Part shown: one piece after another, positions 18,447-28,481 of the stretch
Layout of the letters: each line of letters starts with the position of its first letter
Numbering within the stretch: the first letter of the stretch is position 1
Assembly (NCBI GenBank): GCA_903833215.1
Contig: CAILEM010000154.1
Location: 52,180 to 116,179, forward strand
Reading direction: 5' to 3'
DNA length: 64,000 bases
Source of the DNA: an uncultured Armatimonadota bacterium
GTDB taxonomy: Bacteria; Armatimonadota; Fimbriimonadia; Fimbriimonadales; Fimbriimonadaceae
The notes under the pieces: generated by a model
The model's database searches: none
The model's input: the letters and a program-made list of their open reading frames with translations, nothing else
Told to the model about the DNA's origin: nothing
Translations under genes and position numbers: made by a program

Positions 18447-19411
18447 TGTCGACTTTTGATTTCGAGGGACAAGAGATTGTCGCTGAGGGCCAAGAAACGG
18501 TTCTCAGCGCACTCCTGCGTCATGGCGTTGATATTCAAAATCGATGTCGTACTGGCGCTTGCCAATCGTGTCTCCTTCGGACACCAGGCAAGGCTCCAGC
18601 TCAAGCCCAGAATGGCCTCGACGAGACTCTTGTCGAACGCGGTGTGTTCATGTCCTGCCAAGCTGCCGCAAAGGACGTGGAACGAGTCGAAAGAGTTGAA
18701 AGCGAAATGTTTCCGAAGTATCCCGCCCATCTCGTGAACAAACGCATGGCGAGTGGCGATGTCATGATTTTCGATTTTGAAGTGCCAGGATGGCAGGCAA
18801 GTCCCGGTCGATTCGTCCGGCTGACACATTCTACGGGAGTAAGCAGGCCGTACAGCATAGCAACACCTGCTTGGGAATCGACTTCAAAAGTGTCTCTCCA
18901 TGTCCGGCTCATCCCGGGCGGCGCGATGAGCCACTGTCTCAGTAATCTGGAGTCGGACGATGCGTTTACTCTAGAGGGCCCCTTTGGCAGATGTTTCTAT
19001 AGGTGTAACGACCTGAACCAACCGATATTGCTGATTGGTTCAGGAACCGGGCTCGCGCCATTGTATGGGATAGCCACGGACGCTCTATCAAGAGGCCATG
19101 TCGGTCCGATAACGCTTTTCCACGGTGCTCGAACTACTTCGCATCTGTATTTTCAGGAAGAGTTGGGCGATCTGTCCGCGAAGTACCCGAATTTTATGTA
19201 CTACCCATGTGTCGAGTCGCTGCCACGAGACACCGAATTCCTCGGATCCCCCCTAGTTCATGCACTTGCCACGCACACCGACCTTGAAGGGTTCAAGGTG
19301 TATTTGTGTGGAAATCCAGAACTCGTTCGAACAAGCCAAAAGAAGTGCTTTCTGGCCGGGGCGAACCTCAAAGACATCGCGAGCGACGCTTTTGAGGCAG
19401 CGTCGATTTGA
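18446..19411 (+). CDS. Ferredoxin-NAD(P)H-type reductase (2Fe-2S + FAD + NAD)
   Basis: 321 residues from the ATG that overlaps the previous stop. N-terminal plant-type 2Fe-2S domain with Cys34, 39, 42 and 71 (RCRTGACQSC and SCQ). An FAD domain has RPYSIA (flavin-binding Arg-x-Tyr-Ser). A C-terminal NAD(P) domain has GSGTGLAPLYG and LCGNPELV. It takes electrons from NAD(P)H through FAD to the iron-sulfur centre. In most oxygenase reductases of this class the electrons go to a partner; here the coupled haemoglobin is the obvious candidate. Confidence 0.88.
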   Translation: MSTFDFEGQEIVAEGQETVLSALLRHGVDIQNRCRTGACQSCLLRTPGKAPAQAQNGLDETLVERGVFMSCQAAAKDVERVERVESEMFPKYPAHLVNKRMASGDVMIFDFEVPGWQASPGRFVRLTHSTGVSRPYSIATPAWESTSKVSLHVRLIPGGAMSHCLSNLESDDAFTLEGPFGRCFYRCNDLNQPILLIGSGTGLAPLYGIATDALSRGHVGPITLFHGARTTSHLYFQEELGDLSAKYPNFMYYPCVESLPRDTEFLGSPLVHALATHTDLEGFKVYLCGNPELVRTSQKKCFLAGANLKDIASDAFEAASI

Positions 19412-19412
19412 G

Positions 19413-20084
19413 CTAGGAGCCCTGGCTCACTCGCTGGATCAGGTTAGCAACTTCCGTGATGGTGATGACCTGTTGATCTGTGTGTATCAACCCTTCCTGA
19501 GTCCATCGTGACAGAATCCGAATGGTGGTCTCCGTTGTGAGCCCAGCCATATCTGATAGGGCCTGTCGAGTTAAGGGAACAGCGATTTTTGTTCCTCGCT
19601 CTGTTTTCTCACCGTAGGAATCGACGAGCGTAAGTAAGACTGCTCCCATCCGAATGTCAGCACTCGCCGACGAAAGCTTGGCCATCAGGTCGAGCTTTTG
19701 GTGAATCCGGATTGCGGTTTTTTGGAGCAGTACATTCTTGAGGTCGCCGTTTTGCTCATAGATGGAAAGAAACGGTTGCTTCTGGATCATCACGTATACG
19801 GTGTTCGTCAATCCGTGTGCCATAAGTGGGCATCCGTACCCAGCGACAACGCCCAGCAACCCGAAAATCTGACCGGGTCCCATGATCTCCATCGTCATCT
19901 CTGCACCGACGTTATTGGATCGGACCATCTTTACGAACCCGCTTGCGACGAGACCGAAGAAATCCTCTTCACCACCGTTAGTCCAGATGACCTCGCCTTT
20001 CGCACACTGTTTTAGCTTGGCGGCAACAATCAAATCCGAAAGCTGCGCTTCGGGAAGCGAGTTCAATAGGGAATTGGACTGCAT
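19413..20084 (-). CDS. Crp/Fnr-family transcription regulator
   Basis: 223 residues from the ATG at 20084 (MQSNSLLNSLPEAQL); an upstream start adds 30 residues of poor fit. A cyclic-nucleotide-type beta-barrel (about 15-125; KGEVIWTNGGEEDFFGLVASG), a long dimer helix, and a C-terminal winged helix (PLTRQALSDMAGLTTETTIR, ILSRWTQEGLI). The four-Cys N-terminal cluster of Fnr is absent, so it is more like Dnr/Crp types that sense nitric oxide, haem or nucleotide. It ends two bases from the reductase gene stop and is convergent with it. It probably regulates one of the neighbouring redox units. Confidence 0.85.
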   Translation of the reverse strand: MQSNSLLNSLPEAQLSDLIVAAKLKQCAKGEVIWTNGGEEDFFGLVASGFVKMVRSNNVGAEMTMEIMGPGQIFGLLGVVAGYGCPLMAHGLTNTVYVMIQKQPFLSIYEQNGDLKNVLLQKTAIRIHQKLDLMAKLSSASADIRMGAVLLTLVDSYGEKTERGTKIAVPLTRQALSDMAGLTTETTIRILSRWTQEGLIHTDQQVITITEVANLIQRVSQGS

Positions 20085-20160
20085 CACGCCTCTGATGGAA
20101 AGGTCAGTGGGGATGGTGCTCAAGGTGCAGGGGATTATACCGGCCCCCAATTCTGGGGCC

Positions 20161-20694
20161 CTATTCTTGCTCACACTTCCGGTTCTTGTTCCATGGCATC
20201 TTCTCCAAAATGATGGACATCAAGCAGATCCCAGTGGTCGCGTCCAAGAGCAAACCGAAGGCAGGAAGGGTTGCGAGATAAATCCATCGAGAGGCCACCC
20301 AGTGGTGGAGCGCGAATGCCGTTACGAGAATGAGCCCAGCTACCAAATGGGTTTGGCGGCTAATGCTCATCGGCTCTTTTGGGACAGATTCGACACCTAA
20401 CCCCGCGGAGATCCATCCAGAAGTACCGCCGACAAGGTTGAGTGCATTTGGATACTGCCTTTCGACCTTCTGGCACGCAGCTTGTGATCGGACTCCGCCC
20501 TGACAGACAAATATGATTTGTTGGTTAGGGGCCGCATTTGGAATGGTGTCGGTGATCGTTTGGAGAGGGATATTCTCTGCGCCAGGCACGTGCCCTGACT
20601 TAAATTCCAGGGGTGAACGGACGTCGATGATCCTAAGACTCTCGCCCGACTGAAGTCGTTTCGAGAGCTCGGCAGGTTGGATGTCGTTTTTCAT
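20161..20694 (-). CDS. Rhodanese with C-terminal membrane domain (YgaP-like)
   Basis: 177 residues from the ATG at 20694 (MKNDIQPAELSKRLQSGESL). Rhodanese domain at about 1-105 with motifs IDVRSPLEFKSGHVPGAENI and the active-site loop FVCQGGVRS, whose Cys carries the persulfide. DUF2892-type membrane hairpin at about 115-165 (LVAGLILVTAFALHHWV and LPAFGLLLDATTGICLM). It transfers sulfane sulfur at the membrane. It is 77 bases upstream of the Crp/Fnr gene in the same direction and may share its transcript. Confidence 0.85.
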   Translation of the reverse strand: MKNDIQPAELSKRLQSGESLRIIDVRSPLEFKSGHVPGAENIPLQTITDTIPNAAPNQQIIFVCQGGVRSQAACQKVERQYPNALNLVGGTSGWISAGLGVESVPKEPMSISRQTHLVAGLILVTAFALHHWVASRWIYLATLPAFGLLLDATTGICLMSIILEKMPWNKNRKCEQE

Positions 20695-20734
20695 TTCTGA
20701 TCTTCCTTCAAGTTCATAGAGCACGATGTGAAGC

Positions 20735-20770
20735 AAAAAGGATTCAAACCACTGGATTTGAATCCTTTTT
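20735..20770. terminator. Terminator-like hairpin in a divergent promoter region
   Basis: A perfect 14-bp inverted repeat (20735-20748 and 20757-20770) with an 8-base loop and AAAAA/TTTTT at the ends, so it can act as a terminator in both directions. It lies between two divergent genes (rhodanese start 20694, RND adaptor start 20824), where a terminator is not expected. It may attenuate one of the leaders. Confidence 0.65.
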
Positions 20771-20823
20771 CCCTCTTCATGCCTCTAGATCAGTTAGAAC
20801 CTGCCCTGAAAAGAAATACATCC

Positions 20824-22299
20824 ATGACAAACCGCAGCCCAATCATCTCATTCAAGGGGACACTCTTCTCCGCTGGAATCTTGCTCACCCTTTTTGGATG
20901 CGGCAAACCAGACGAGCCGAAGACGGAGGCTCCGACACCAAAGTTCGTATCTGCGCAAATCGGAACGGTGGAAGAAACAAATTCCTCCGACGGCACCACG
21001 GTCACTGGCACTGTCAAACCCCTCCTGAATTCTGTTTTGGCTTCGAAGGTCATGGGGAGGGTCGTCGCCGTGCACGTTCGCGAAGGGGATGTCGTCAAGA
21101 CTGGACAACTCCTGGCAGAGATTGACTCTCGCGAGTTACAGTCGGCCGTCAATGTGGCAAATGCGACCTACCACGCTTCGATGGTGGGCGTCGAGAGTGC
21201 TAAAACGACCGCCGTCATGGAAGAAAAGACGACCAGGGCAAGGATAGGTCAGGCAGAGAGCCAAGTCAAGCAGGCCGAATCGGCTCTGGCTGCGGCCGAG
21301 GCCCGCCGTGACCTCGCTGTTGCTGGCCCGAGACAGCAGGAGGTCGCGCAAAGCCACATAGCTGTCATCCAAGCGGCATCCACCATGAAGCTCGCCAAGC
21401 TTGAACTAGAAAGAGCCACGAAGCTCGTACACGATGGCGCACTTGCTGGCCGAGAGCAAGACATTGCTCAGAACCGCTTTGACCTGGCAAAGGGACAGTA
21501 TGACGCCGCAGTTCAAGGAGAAAGAATTGCCAAAGAGGGGACGCGCTCGCAAGAAATTCGTGCAGCAGAGGACCTGGTGAGACAAGCATCGGGTGCCCTG
21601 AAGCAGGCAATGTCGGCTGTTAATGAGGCGAAGGCGGCAGCCCTTCAAGTTGAAGTCCGCCGAAAGCAAGTTGACGTTGCCAAAGCACAAGTAGCTGAAG
21701 CCTCCGCATCCGTTCAGTCTGCCCAAGTTGGTCTCTCCTATTCCCAAGTCGTCGCTCCTTTCGATGGTCGAATCTCGCAACGGCTAGTCGATCCAGGGGC
21801 GATGGCCAGCGTTGGCGTTCCGATACTTGCCATCCAAGGTGGCGAATATCGACTAGAGGCGGTCGTGCCCGAAGGAGTTCTGCAGTTCCTTCCAACCGGA
21901 TTCAAGGCCGATGCTGACGTGGCGGCGGCATCGAACAAAGCAGTTCCAGCTCGACTGGCGGAGATCGTTCCTCAAGGAGATCCGACCTCTCGTAGCTTCT
22001 TGGTTCGCTTCACGCTTGGTACTGTTCCCAGCCTAAAGGCTGGTATGTACGGGACGATTCATATCAAGACCGGTGCCGTGAAACGACTGCTCATTCCCCG
22101 ATCGGCATCTTGGGAGCGCGACGGATTACGGTACGTATATGCAGTCGGAAAAGATGGGATTGCCCGCCTTCGTATCGTCACCAGTGGCGAATCCATCGGT
22201 GATCGAATTGAGGTGCTGTCGGGGCTCGGAAAAGGTGATCGCATTGTCACCAGTCAGTTGGACCAGGTGGCAGACGGTAACAGGGTTGAGGCCAAGTAG
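20824..22299 (+). CDS. RND efflux periplasmic adaptor (membrane fusion) lipoprotein
   Basis: 491 residues from the ATG at 20824. Lipoprotein signal with LTLFGC. Biotinyl-lipoyl-like halves ([20 protein letters not shown] near the N-terminus; [20 protein letters not shown] later) flank a long alpha-hairpin of about 190 residues rich in Ala, Glu and Lys ([17 protein letters not shown]). Then come beta-barrel and membrane-proximal domains. It bridges the inner-membrane pump to an outer-membrane channel. It lies two bases before the permease gene and is co-transcribed with it. The hairpin is longer than average, which suggests a direct reach to a TolC-type channel encoded elsewhere. Confidence 0.9.
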   Translation: MTNRSPIISFKGTLFSAGILLTLFGCGKPDEPKTEAPTPKFVSAQIGTVEETNSSDGTTVTGTVKPLLNSVLASKVMGRVVAVHVREGDVVKTGQLLAEIDSRELQSAVNVANATYHASMVGVESAKTTAVMEEKTTRARIGQAESQVKQAESALAAAEARRDLAVAGPRQQEVAQSHIAVIQAASTMKLAKLELERATKLVHDGALAGREQDIAQNRFDLAKGQYDAAVQGERIAKEGTRSQEIRAAEDLVRQASGALKQAMSAVNEAKAAALQVEVRRKQVDVAKAQVAEASASVQSAQVGLSYSQVVAPFDGRISQRLVDPGAMASVGVPILAIQGGEYRLEAVVPEGVLQFLPTGFKADADVAAASNKAVPARLAEIVPQGDPTSRSFLVRFTLGTVPSLKAGMYGTIHIKTGAVKRLLIPRSASWERDGLRYVYAVGKDGIARLRIVTSGESIGDRIEVLSGLGKGDRIVTSQLDQVADGNRVEAK

Positions 22300-22301
22300 C
22301 C

Positions 22302-25300
22302 ATGAAACTTGGACCTGCCGGAAGGCTTGCTTCGACGTTCATCAATAGCAAACTCACTCCGTTGGTGATCATTGCATCACTGCTCCTCGGCTTTTTTGCC
22401 GTGATGAAAACACCGCGGGAAGAAGAACCTCAGATCATTGTCCCGATGGCCGACGTGATCGTTCAGATGCCCGGTGCGACTGCCAAGGACGTTGAGCAGA
22501 GGGTGACCTCTCCGATGGAGAAGTTGATCTGGGAGATCCCAGGCGTCGAATACCTGTATTCCACTTCGAGTCCGGGCCAATCGACGGTTATCGTTCGATT
22601 TCTTGTTGGGCAAGACCAAGAGCGTGCATTCGTGCGGCTCCGAGAAAAGCTTCAAAGCCATTACGATTTCATCCCACCTGGTGCGTCGCAGCCCATCATC
22701 AAAGGGCGATCGATTGATGACGTTCCGATTCTCGCTCTGACTCTGCACAGCAAAGCAGTGGATTCGATCACCTTGCGGCAGGTCGCTACGCGGGTGGAGC
22801 AAGCCCTTAAGAGCGTGCCAAACGTAAGTGAAACCGCGATCATTGGTGGCCGAAAGCGAGAGCTGCGCGCAACCCTAGATCGTGCGAAGTTGACCGGCTA
22901 TGGGCTTGGACCAGATGATGTGATTCAGGCACTAAACCTGGCGAACCAGCAATCGCGGGCCGGAGCCTTTTCACGAGCGAACAATGAGATTGCCATCAAT
23001 ACCGGCAATTTCTTCAAGGTGAAGGGGGACGTCGAAACGGTCGTTGTCAGTTCTAAGGACGGGCGAACGATCCATGTATCGGATGTAGCGACGGTCTCAG
23101 ACGGACCGGAGGATGCCAAAGACTACGTGCTTTTCGGGTTGGGCCCAGCAACCAAGCACAGTTCGGCGACACCTCTTGAGCCCGCCGTAACCATAAGTCT
23201 CGCCAAACGCCAAGGCGTCAACGCGATTGATGTCGTGGGTGGTGTCCTCGCCAAACTAGAGACGCTAAAGGGAACGATGATCCCTTCGGATATCGAGATC
23301 ACCATCACTCGCAACTATGGTGCGACCTCGGCCGAGAAGTCGAACGAACTCCTATTTCACATGGGAATTGCCGTAGTGTCGGTCACGGTGCTGATCGCCT
23401 TGGCGCTCGGTCGCAAAGAGTCCATGGTGGTACTGATCGCCATTCCAGTGACCCTTGCGCTCACGCTGCTGGTCTTCTATCTGTATGGGTTCACCCTCAA
23501 CCGAATCACACTATTTGCACTGATCTTCTCCGTTGGAATTCTTGTTGACGACGCCATTGTTGTTGTCGAGAACATCGTCCGGCACTTGAGATTGCCGGAG
23601 GCACGTTCGCTTGGCGTGGTCGCAGCAGCGATTCAGGCCGTTGACGAAGTTGGGAACCCTACGATCCTAGCTACTTTCGCAGTTATCGCTGCGATCCTCC
23701 CGATGGCTTTCGTTGGCGGGTTGATGGGGCCTTACATGCGGCCCATCCCCGTGGGTGCGTCGGCGGCGATGATCTTCTCCCTGCTTATTGCGTTCATCGT
23801 TACGCCCTGGGCGGCGGTGAGGATCCTCCGTAATGTCCACAAAGGCAAGCATAGTCACGGAGAAGAAGGACCGGAAGATTTCCTCACGCGGTTGTATCGT
23901 CGGCTGATGACGCCTCTGCTTCGCTCGTGGAAAGTACGAACCGTTTTCTTTCTGGGCGTGTTCGTCATGCTGCTTGGCGCGATGTCACTCGTTGCATTGA
24001 AATTGGTGACAGTAAAGATGCTCCCGTTTGATAACAAGAACGAGTTCCAAGTCATTGTCGATATGCCGACCGGGACAACTCTCGAGCAAACGACTGTGGT
24101 AAGCCGAGCGATTGCAGAGTATGCGTCCAAGATCCCTGAAGTCACCGACTATCAGATTTACGCAGGAACCGCGAGTCCCTACAACTTCAATGGCTTGGTG
24201 CGACATTACTATATGCGTAGTGCGAGCTACCAATCTGATATTCAGATCAATCTGACGGATCGTAATGATCGCAAAGCCCAGAGTCACGACATCGTCAAGC
24301 GCGTGCGAGAGGACTTGGCCCGAATTGCTCAGCAATACGGCGCACGCATCAAAGTCGCGGAGGTGCCTCCAGGCCCACCAGTTCTCGAGACTCTTGTTGC
24401 GGAAGTATTTGGCCCCGATCAACAAACTCGATTGGATGCCGCGAATCGGGTCAAGAAAGTGTTCTCAACAACGGAAGGCGTTGCGGATGTTGACTGGTAC
24501 GTTGACGACGACCAATCAACCTATCGGTATGCCGTTGATGAAGAAAAGGCATCGCTGTCTGGGGTGAGCGTCCAGGCGATTAACCAGGCATTAACCACAT
24601 CACTCGGAGGAACACGAGTTGGGCTGCTTCATGATGTCGGTTCGCGCGAAGACGTTCCGATCAATGCTCAGCTTGATCGGCGTTCTCGTACGGGGCTCAG
24701 TCAACTTGACCAAATCAGTGTTCATTCCGCATCCGGCGCTATGGTTCCGCTCCGAGAGTTGGTAAAGGCGCAGAAGACGGATACGGATAAGAGCCTCTAC
24801 CACAAGAATCTTCTACCTGTCGTCTACATTACGGGTGACGTGGTCGGTCGGCAAGAGAGCCCGGTCTACGCAATCATGAAAATGAACCAGGCGATCGACA
24901 AGATCGACCTGCCCAAGGGAGCAAAGCTCAACGTTCTCACTGTCCGCTTGCCGAATGACACGAACGGAGTCACGGTTCATTGGGATGGGGAGTGGTACAT
25001 CACTTATGAGGTTTTCCGAGACCTTGGAATTGCATTCGCAGCGGTGCTGGTGCTCATCTACATCTTGGTTGTCGCCTGGTTTCAAGACTTCAAAACGCCT
25101 CTCGTCATCATGGCCCCGATTCCATTGACGCTGGTCGGAATCTTGCCAGCCCACGCCCTAATGGGTGCTTTCTTCACAGCAACTTCGATGATTGGTTTTA
25201 TCGCGGGAGCGGGAATTATCGTTCGAAACTCCATCATCCTCGTCGACTTTGTCGAACTTCGTCGACGTCAGGGATCGACGTTGGAACAGGCGGTCGTGGA

Positions 25301-25520
25301 TGCCGGAGCTATCCGATTTAGGCCGATGTTGCTGACGGCGGCTGCCGTGATTGTTGGATCTTTCGTAATTTTGTTTGATCCAATCTTCCAGGGGTTGGCG
25401 ATAGCCCTGATGGCTGGAGAGATTGCATCGACGCTGCTCTCGCGGATAGCAGTGCCGGTGCTTTACTTCCTCAGCGAAAGCCGAGCCGAAGCCAAACGCG
25501 TAAAGGAACTTAGTCAATAG
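22302..25520 (+). CDS. RND efflux pump permease (AcrB/MexB superfamily)
   Basis: 1072 residues, normal length for this superfamily: 12 expected membrane helices and two large periplasmic loops. Seen: the first helix ([18 protein letters not shown]), [28 protein letters not shown], and helix 4 with the paired acidic residues [19 protein letters not shown] used for proton relay. Near the C-terminus are [15 protein letters not shown] and [16 protein letters not shown]. It exports small hydrophobic compounds or organic toxins by proton exchange. The substrate cannot be told. No outer-membrane channel gene lies alongside. Confidence 0.92.
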   Translation: MKLGPAGRLASTFINSKLTPLVIIASLLLGFFAVMKTPREEEPQIIVPMADVIVQMPGATAKDVEQRVTSPMEKLIWEIPGVEYLYSTSSPGQSTVIVRFLVGQDQERAFVRLREKLQSHYDFIPPGASQPIIKGRSIDDVPILALTLHSKAVDSITLRQVATRVEQALKSVPNVSETAIIGGRKRELRATLDRAKLTGYGLGPDDVIQALNLANQQSRAGAFSRANNEIAINTGNFFKVKGDVETVVVSSKDGRTIHVSDVATVSDGPEDAKDYVLFGLGPATKHSSATPLEPAVTISLAKRQGVNAIDVVGGVLAKLETLKGTMIPSDIEITITRNYGATSAEKSNELLFHMGIAVVSVTVLIALALGRKESMVVLIAIPVTLALTLLVFYLYGFTLNRITLFALIFSVGILVDDAIVVVENIVRHLRLPEARSLGVVAAAIQAVDEVGNPTILATFAVIAAILPMAFVGGLMGPYMRPIPVGASAAMIFSLLIAFIVTPWAAVRILRNVHKGKHSHGEEGPEDFLTRLYRRLMTPLLRSWKVRTVFFLGVFVMLLGAMSLVALKLVTVKMLPFDNKNEFQVIVDMPTGTTLEQTTVVSRAIAEYASKIPEVTDYQIYAGTASPYNFNGLVRHYYMRSASYQSDIQINLTDRNDRKAQSHDIVKRVREDLARIAQQYGARIKVAEVPPGPPVLETLVAEVFGPDQQTRLDAANRVKKVFSTTEGVADVDWYVDDDQSTYRYAVDEEKASLSGVSVQAINQALTTSLGGTRVGLLHDVGSREDVPINAQLDRRSRTGLSQLDQISVHSASGAMVPLRELVKAQKTDTDKSLYHKNLLPVVYITGDVVGRQESPVYAIMKMNQAIDKIDLPKGAKLNVLTVRLPNDTNGVTVHWDGEWYITYEVFRDLGIAFAAVLVLIYILVVAWFQDFKTPLVIMAPIPLTLVGILPAHALMGAFFTATSMIGFIAGAGIIVRNSIILVDFVELRRRQGSTLEQAVVDAGAIRFRPMLLTAAAVIVGSFVILFDPIFQGLAIALMAGEIASTLLSRIAVPVLYFLSESRAEAKRVKELSQ

Positions 25521-25836
25521 TGCGCTTCGGAGACCCCGGAGCGCTCAGGTAGCCGTGAACGAATAGCCACTGTGCTAACCAAAACAGGACCGAACATAGG
25601 AGGGCAAGCAGAACGATATTCATCGCGAAGCGGATAACGGTGACTGCATGTCGTCGGGCAAAGGCATTTTGTACTTTGCCCCGTTCGATAAATCGTTTGG
25701 CGTGCACGGGGTCAAGGTGGCGAGCGACCTTGTGATTGAAGCCTTTCATGTGGCCCCATCTCATGAACTTGATGACGCAAAGCCAAACCATTCGAGCAGT
25801 ACGTTCACCAAGGCTTCTTTGTGGACCCGTTGCCAT
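25510..25836 (-). CDS. Small membrane protein coupled to a methyltransferase
   Basis: 108 residues with a basic N-terminal half and one strong membrane segment ([20 protein letters not shown]). Its ATG overlaps the stop of the methyltransferase gene (TAATG), which points to coupled translation. The end overlaps the RND pump gene by 11 bases on the opposite strand. No family recognised. Confidence 0.6.
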   Translation of the reverse strand: MATGPQRSLGERTARMVWLCVIKFMRWGHMKGFNHKVARHLDPVHAKRFIERGKVQNAFARRHAVTVIRFAMNIVLLALLCSVLFWLAQWLFVHGYLSAPGSPKRTID

Positions 25837-26666
25837 TAGGCTTTTTGCACGACGGCTTGAAGGATTCCCGCTCGGCCCTGCTTGAGATTTCGAAGTAAGT
25901 TGGCTGCCATTCCGGCGAATTCCGGACCCATCACTACGGCCAGGCTCAATGGGTTAGGTGCGTCCGACTGTTTGCGATCCTGAAGCATCGCTTCGAACCA
26001 TGCAATGCCTTCGGCGGTTTTGTCCATCCACATCATGGGCTCAAATCCTGTTTCAGCGAGGACCTCTTTCATCGCTTCACTTGTCATCAAAAAGCTGATT
26101 TCCGGACGACTCGCCCAAGGGACTGGGAATTCAAGAGGTTCGCCATTTCCCGCCACAACATCGTAAATAGCGAGTGAGCCACCAGGCTTAAGCACGCGGT
26201 AGATGTTTTCGTAGAATGCCTTGCGGTCGGCGATGTTCATCGCGACGTGTTGAGTCCAAGCGAAATCAAAACTGTCTGGCCCGAAAGGAAGATCTAGCGC
26301 ATCGCCCTGAATGAAGTTTGATTTGTCCGCCAATCCCGTTCGTTCTGCCAACAACTGTGCTGCGTCGATGTACTGTTGGCTCAGGTCGATTCCCGTAACA
26401 TGGCAACCGTAGGTTTCCGAAAGATAGCGAGCTGGGCCTCCGAGCCCACATCCGACGTCTAGAACCGTTGAGCCAGCCGTTAAGTTGAGAGCATTGGCCA
26501 ATTCCTTCGTTGCCTCCAAACCCCGGATGTGGAATTGGTCGAGAGGTGAAAGGTCAGACCAACTCAACACCTTGTCGCCGAACCCCGCCGTTTTGAGAGC
26601 TTCTTCTATACGCGCAAGCAAGCCAGTCTCACCGTAGTGCTGTTGGACGGATTCTGCCGAGATCAT
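25836..26666 (-). CDS. SAM-dependent class I methyltransferase
   Basis: 276 residues with a Rossmann-type SAM-binding domain: motif I VLDVGCGLGGPARYL (about 68-82), an acidic end of strand 2 in VTGIDLS, motif III-like GDALDLPFGPDSFDFAWTQH and NIYRVLKPGGSLAIYDVV. The order and the AWTQHVAMNI segment resemble small-molecule C- or O-methyltransferases such as the UbiE/sarcosine-glycine type. Cytoplasmic. The coupled membrane protein downstream could locate it at the membrane. Substrate not predictable. Confidence 0.88.
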   Translation of the reverse strand: MISAESVQQHYGETGLLARIEEALKTAGFGDKVLSWSDLSPLDQFHIRGLEATKELANALNLTAGSTVLDVGCGLGGPARYLSETYGCHVTGIDLSQQYIDAAQLLAERTGLADKSNFIQGDALDLPFGPDSFDFAWTQHVAMNIADRKAFYENIYRVLKPGGSLAIYDVVAGNGEPLEFPVPWASRPEISFLMTSEAMKEVLAETGFEPMMWMDKTAEGIAWFEAMLQDRKQSDAPNPLSLAVVMGPEFAGMAANLLRNLKQGRAGILQAVVQKA

Positions 26667-27035
26667 ATGTATTCGTAGTCTACGATACGTACGAACCGAG
26701 GCTCTCGATATTCGTAGGCAGTGGTTGCGGTCATTTTTCGGTCTTGCCGCATCTGGAGATTGAATTTATCAAGTCCCAGACTCCGCCCTGCGGACTTCGG
26801 CATCTACGGCAGCCACATTCGGGAGAGGTGAGCGGAGTCATACCTTTGGAGGACGTGGAACTTATGACAAGATACCACTGACTTGAATCAAAGAGGCGTG
26901 TCACGCCATGGTGCCCGTAGTGCAGTCATATTTATGTGACGGAAAGGCTAAGAATCAGTAATTCCAATTATAGGATGGAAGATCCAGGTGAGTATGTCTG
27001 CGATAGCGTATGTAATGATAACAAGGAACCAGGTT
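26667..27035. other. Gene-free stretch upstream of the Cys-rich pilin unit
   Basis: About 370 bases with no convincing frame. It should contain the leftward promoter of the methyltransferase and the rightward promoter of the unit starting at 27036. I see no repeat or hairpin of note. AT content rises near 26940-27030. Confidence 0.45.
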
Positions 27036-27551
27036 ATGTCTAAGATGCAAACCAAAACCAATACGTTAGTCGCTATAGGTTCCCTTTGCTTCACAGGTCT
27101 TGCCTTGACTGCCGCAGTATGCCACAGAACGTCAGTCGATAGATGTCAAAGTTGTACCCTTACGATGTGGGATGCTACCAAGGATCCGATGCCTGGAGAC
27201 GTACCGATTGATCCGCGACTGTTACCAAAACACCTGCAGACATCCCTGTTCTGCGTTATCACTGGAGGATGCCAGTCGTGCGCTCTTGCACATGTCGGTT
27301 ACGGCAGGGACGTCCGCTCGTCAAACCTTCCACTGATCCTTTTGGTCCCAGGTCCCAAGAACAACTCGGAATCTCCATCGCGAGAACTTGGTGCTTTCAC
27401 GTCCGTTATTACCCTCGACAAAAGCACATTCGAGCGCATTAATCCGTCGTGGTTTCCAAGGGGCCTTGTACTCGGTAGCGATGGTCAAGTGGTTGCCCTT
27501 CAAAAGAACGGTGAGCCGATGGTTGACTTCGTGAAGAGGGTGCGAAAATAA
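27036..27551 (+). CDS. Exported or membrane-anchored protein with two CQSC motifs
   Basis: 171 residues from the ATG at 27036, which has an AAGGA site 8 bases upstream; an earlier start at 26988 has none. An N-terminal hydrophobic segment (LVAIGSLCFTGLALTAAVC) is followed by two CxxC motifs of identical sequence, RCQSCTL and GCQSCAL, about 45 residues apart. The C-terminal half (LPLILLVPGPKNNSE...VLGSDGQVVALQKNGEPM) has the look of a thioredoxin-like or redox domain without its usual CxxC position. This is not a family I can name. It is the first gene of a four-gene unit. Confidence 0.55.
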   Translation: MSKMQTKTNTLVAIGSLCFTGLALTAAVCHRTSVDRCQSCTLTMWDATKDPMPGDVPIDPRLLPKHLQTSLFCVITGGCQSCALAHVGYGRDVRSSNLPLILLVPGPKNNSESPSRELGAFTSVITLDKSTFERINPSWFPRGLVLGSDGQVVALQKNGEPMVDFVKRVRK

Positions 27552-28099
27552 GCCGACATCGTGCATTCACGCTAGTCGAACTTATTTCCGTGATCGGGAT
27601 TATCGTTCTGCTAGCCGCGATCCTCATGCCTGTGCTACGCGGTGCGCGCATGAGCGCCTACATCGTATCCTCGAAATCGAATCTCCATCAGCTGCATCTT
27701 GAGACGGCGATGTACCAAACCGACAACAACGGCGACGGGGTCTATGGTGATGCCTTCAGGATGGGACTTCCACCCTTTCCCTTTACCCCAATCACTGCCC
27801 TCAAGACCCTGAAGCCTCCTCTTGCGCCAAGTCTTTCGACGCCCATATTGGGAACGCATTATTACGCCATGTATATGGATCCCACCCGGGATCACCTAAC
27901 ATACACGTGGAAATCCTATGCGGAGACGGCTCAGGGACACTCAGTCCTTTACGTAGACCCCTTCAACAACGATCCTCGATATCCGCTGGACGTTGGGTCG
28001 TATCTCACTCGGCGGCTTTTGGGAATCACGGTTGATGGTTCTCAACTCGATCTGCGTCGGTCAGGCGACTGGCTAGACAGGGCTTGGTGGCCGAGCTAA
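27548..28099 (+). CDS. Pseudopilin (prepilin-type protein) with apparent ATA start
   Basis: The frame encodes a clear prepilin N-terminus, SRHRA then FTLVELISVIGIIVLLAA, with Ala at -1 and Glu at +5 of the prepilin-peptidase site, followed by 140 residues of globular domain. No ATG, GTG or TTG lies between the upstream in-frame stop (27524) and this motif. The codon in the right place is ATA (27548), which overlaps the previous stop TAA, with AGAGGG about 8 bases upstream. Either ATA is used as the start or ATG was changed to ATA. It would be 183 residues and part of a type II secretion or type IV-pilus-like structure. Confidence 0.65.
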   Translation: MSRHRAFTLVELISVIGIIVLLAAILMPVLRGARMSAYIVSSKSNLHQLHLETAMYQTDNNGDGVYGDAFRMGLPPFPFTPITALKTLKPPLAPSLSTPILGTHYYAMYMDPTRDHLTYTWKSYAETAQGHSVLYVDPFNNDPRYPLDVGSYLTRRLLGITVDGSQLDLRRSGDWLDRAWWPS

Positions 28100-28126
28100 T
28101 TGCCCACCAAGTGCGTGGAGGCAAAC

Positions 28127-28480
28127 GTGCAGGTAAAGACATTACTTCTTTCGGCAAGCATTCTTCTTTTGGCCCCCGTTTCGGGACTCGCGCTTGAGGT
28201 GTCTGCCCCGGGGCATGTGGACCGAGGGATCGCCTCGCCCATGGACAGTAGCGGTGGCGGCGATCCGTCGCCGCAGCCAGCGAGCATTTGCATCGATGTC
28301 AGCACAGGCTGTACAGTCATAAGCGCGACGCTGACGAGTATGTCGTGCTATCCAACGTTCCCGCCTGGATGCTGTCAGGTCAAGGTATACGACTTCACAT
28401 GTTCCGGCGGCTATAGTGGGACTATCACTCACCAATATTGGACGCTCTTTGGAACCTGCTCGGGCAATTCGTGCAACTAA
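28127..28480 (+). CDS. Small cysteine-rich exported protein
   Basis: 117 residues from a GTG preceded by GGAG. Signal peptide MQVKTLLLSASILLLAPVSG with cleavage near ALA. The mature part starts with a Ser/Gly/Pro linker, then has eight Cys in about 65 residues (SICIDVSTGCTV, SCYP, PGCCQV, FTCSGG, GTCSGNSC), enough for four disulfides. No known family. It follows the pilin gene by 27 bases and precedes the next gene by one base. Confidence 0.6.
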   Translation: MQVKTLLLSASILLLAPVSGLALEVSAPGHVDRGIASPMDSSGGGDPSPQPASICIDVSTGCTVISATLTSMSCYPTFPPGCCQVKVYDFTCSGGYSGTITHQYWTLFGTCSGNSCN

Positions 28481-28481
28481 G

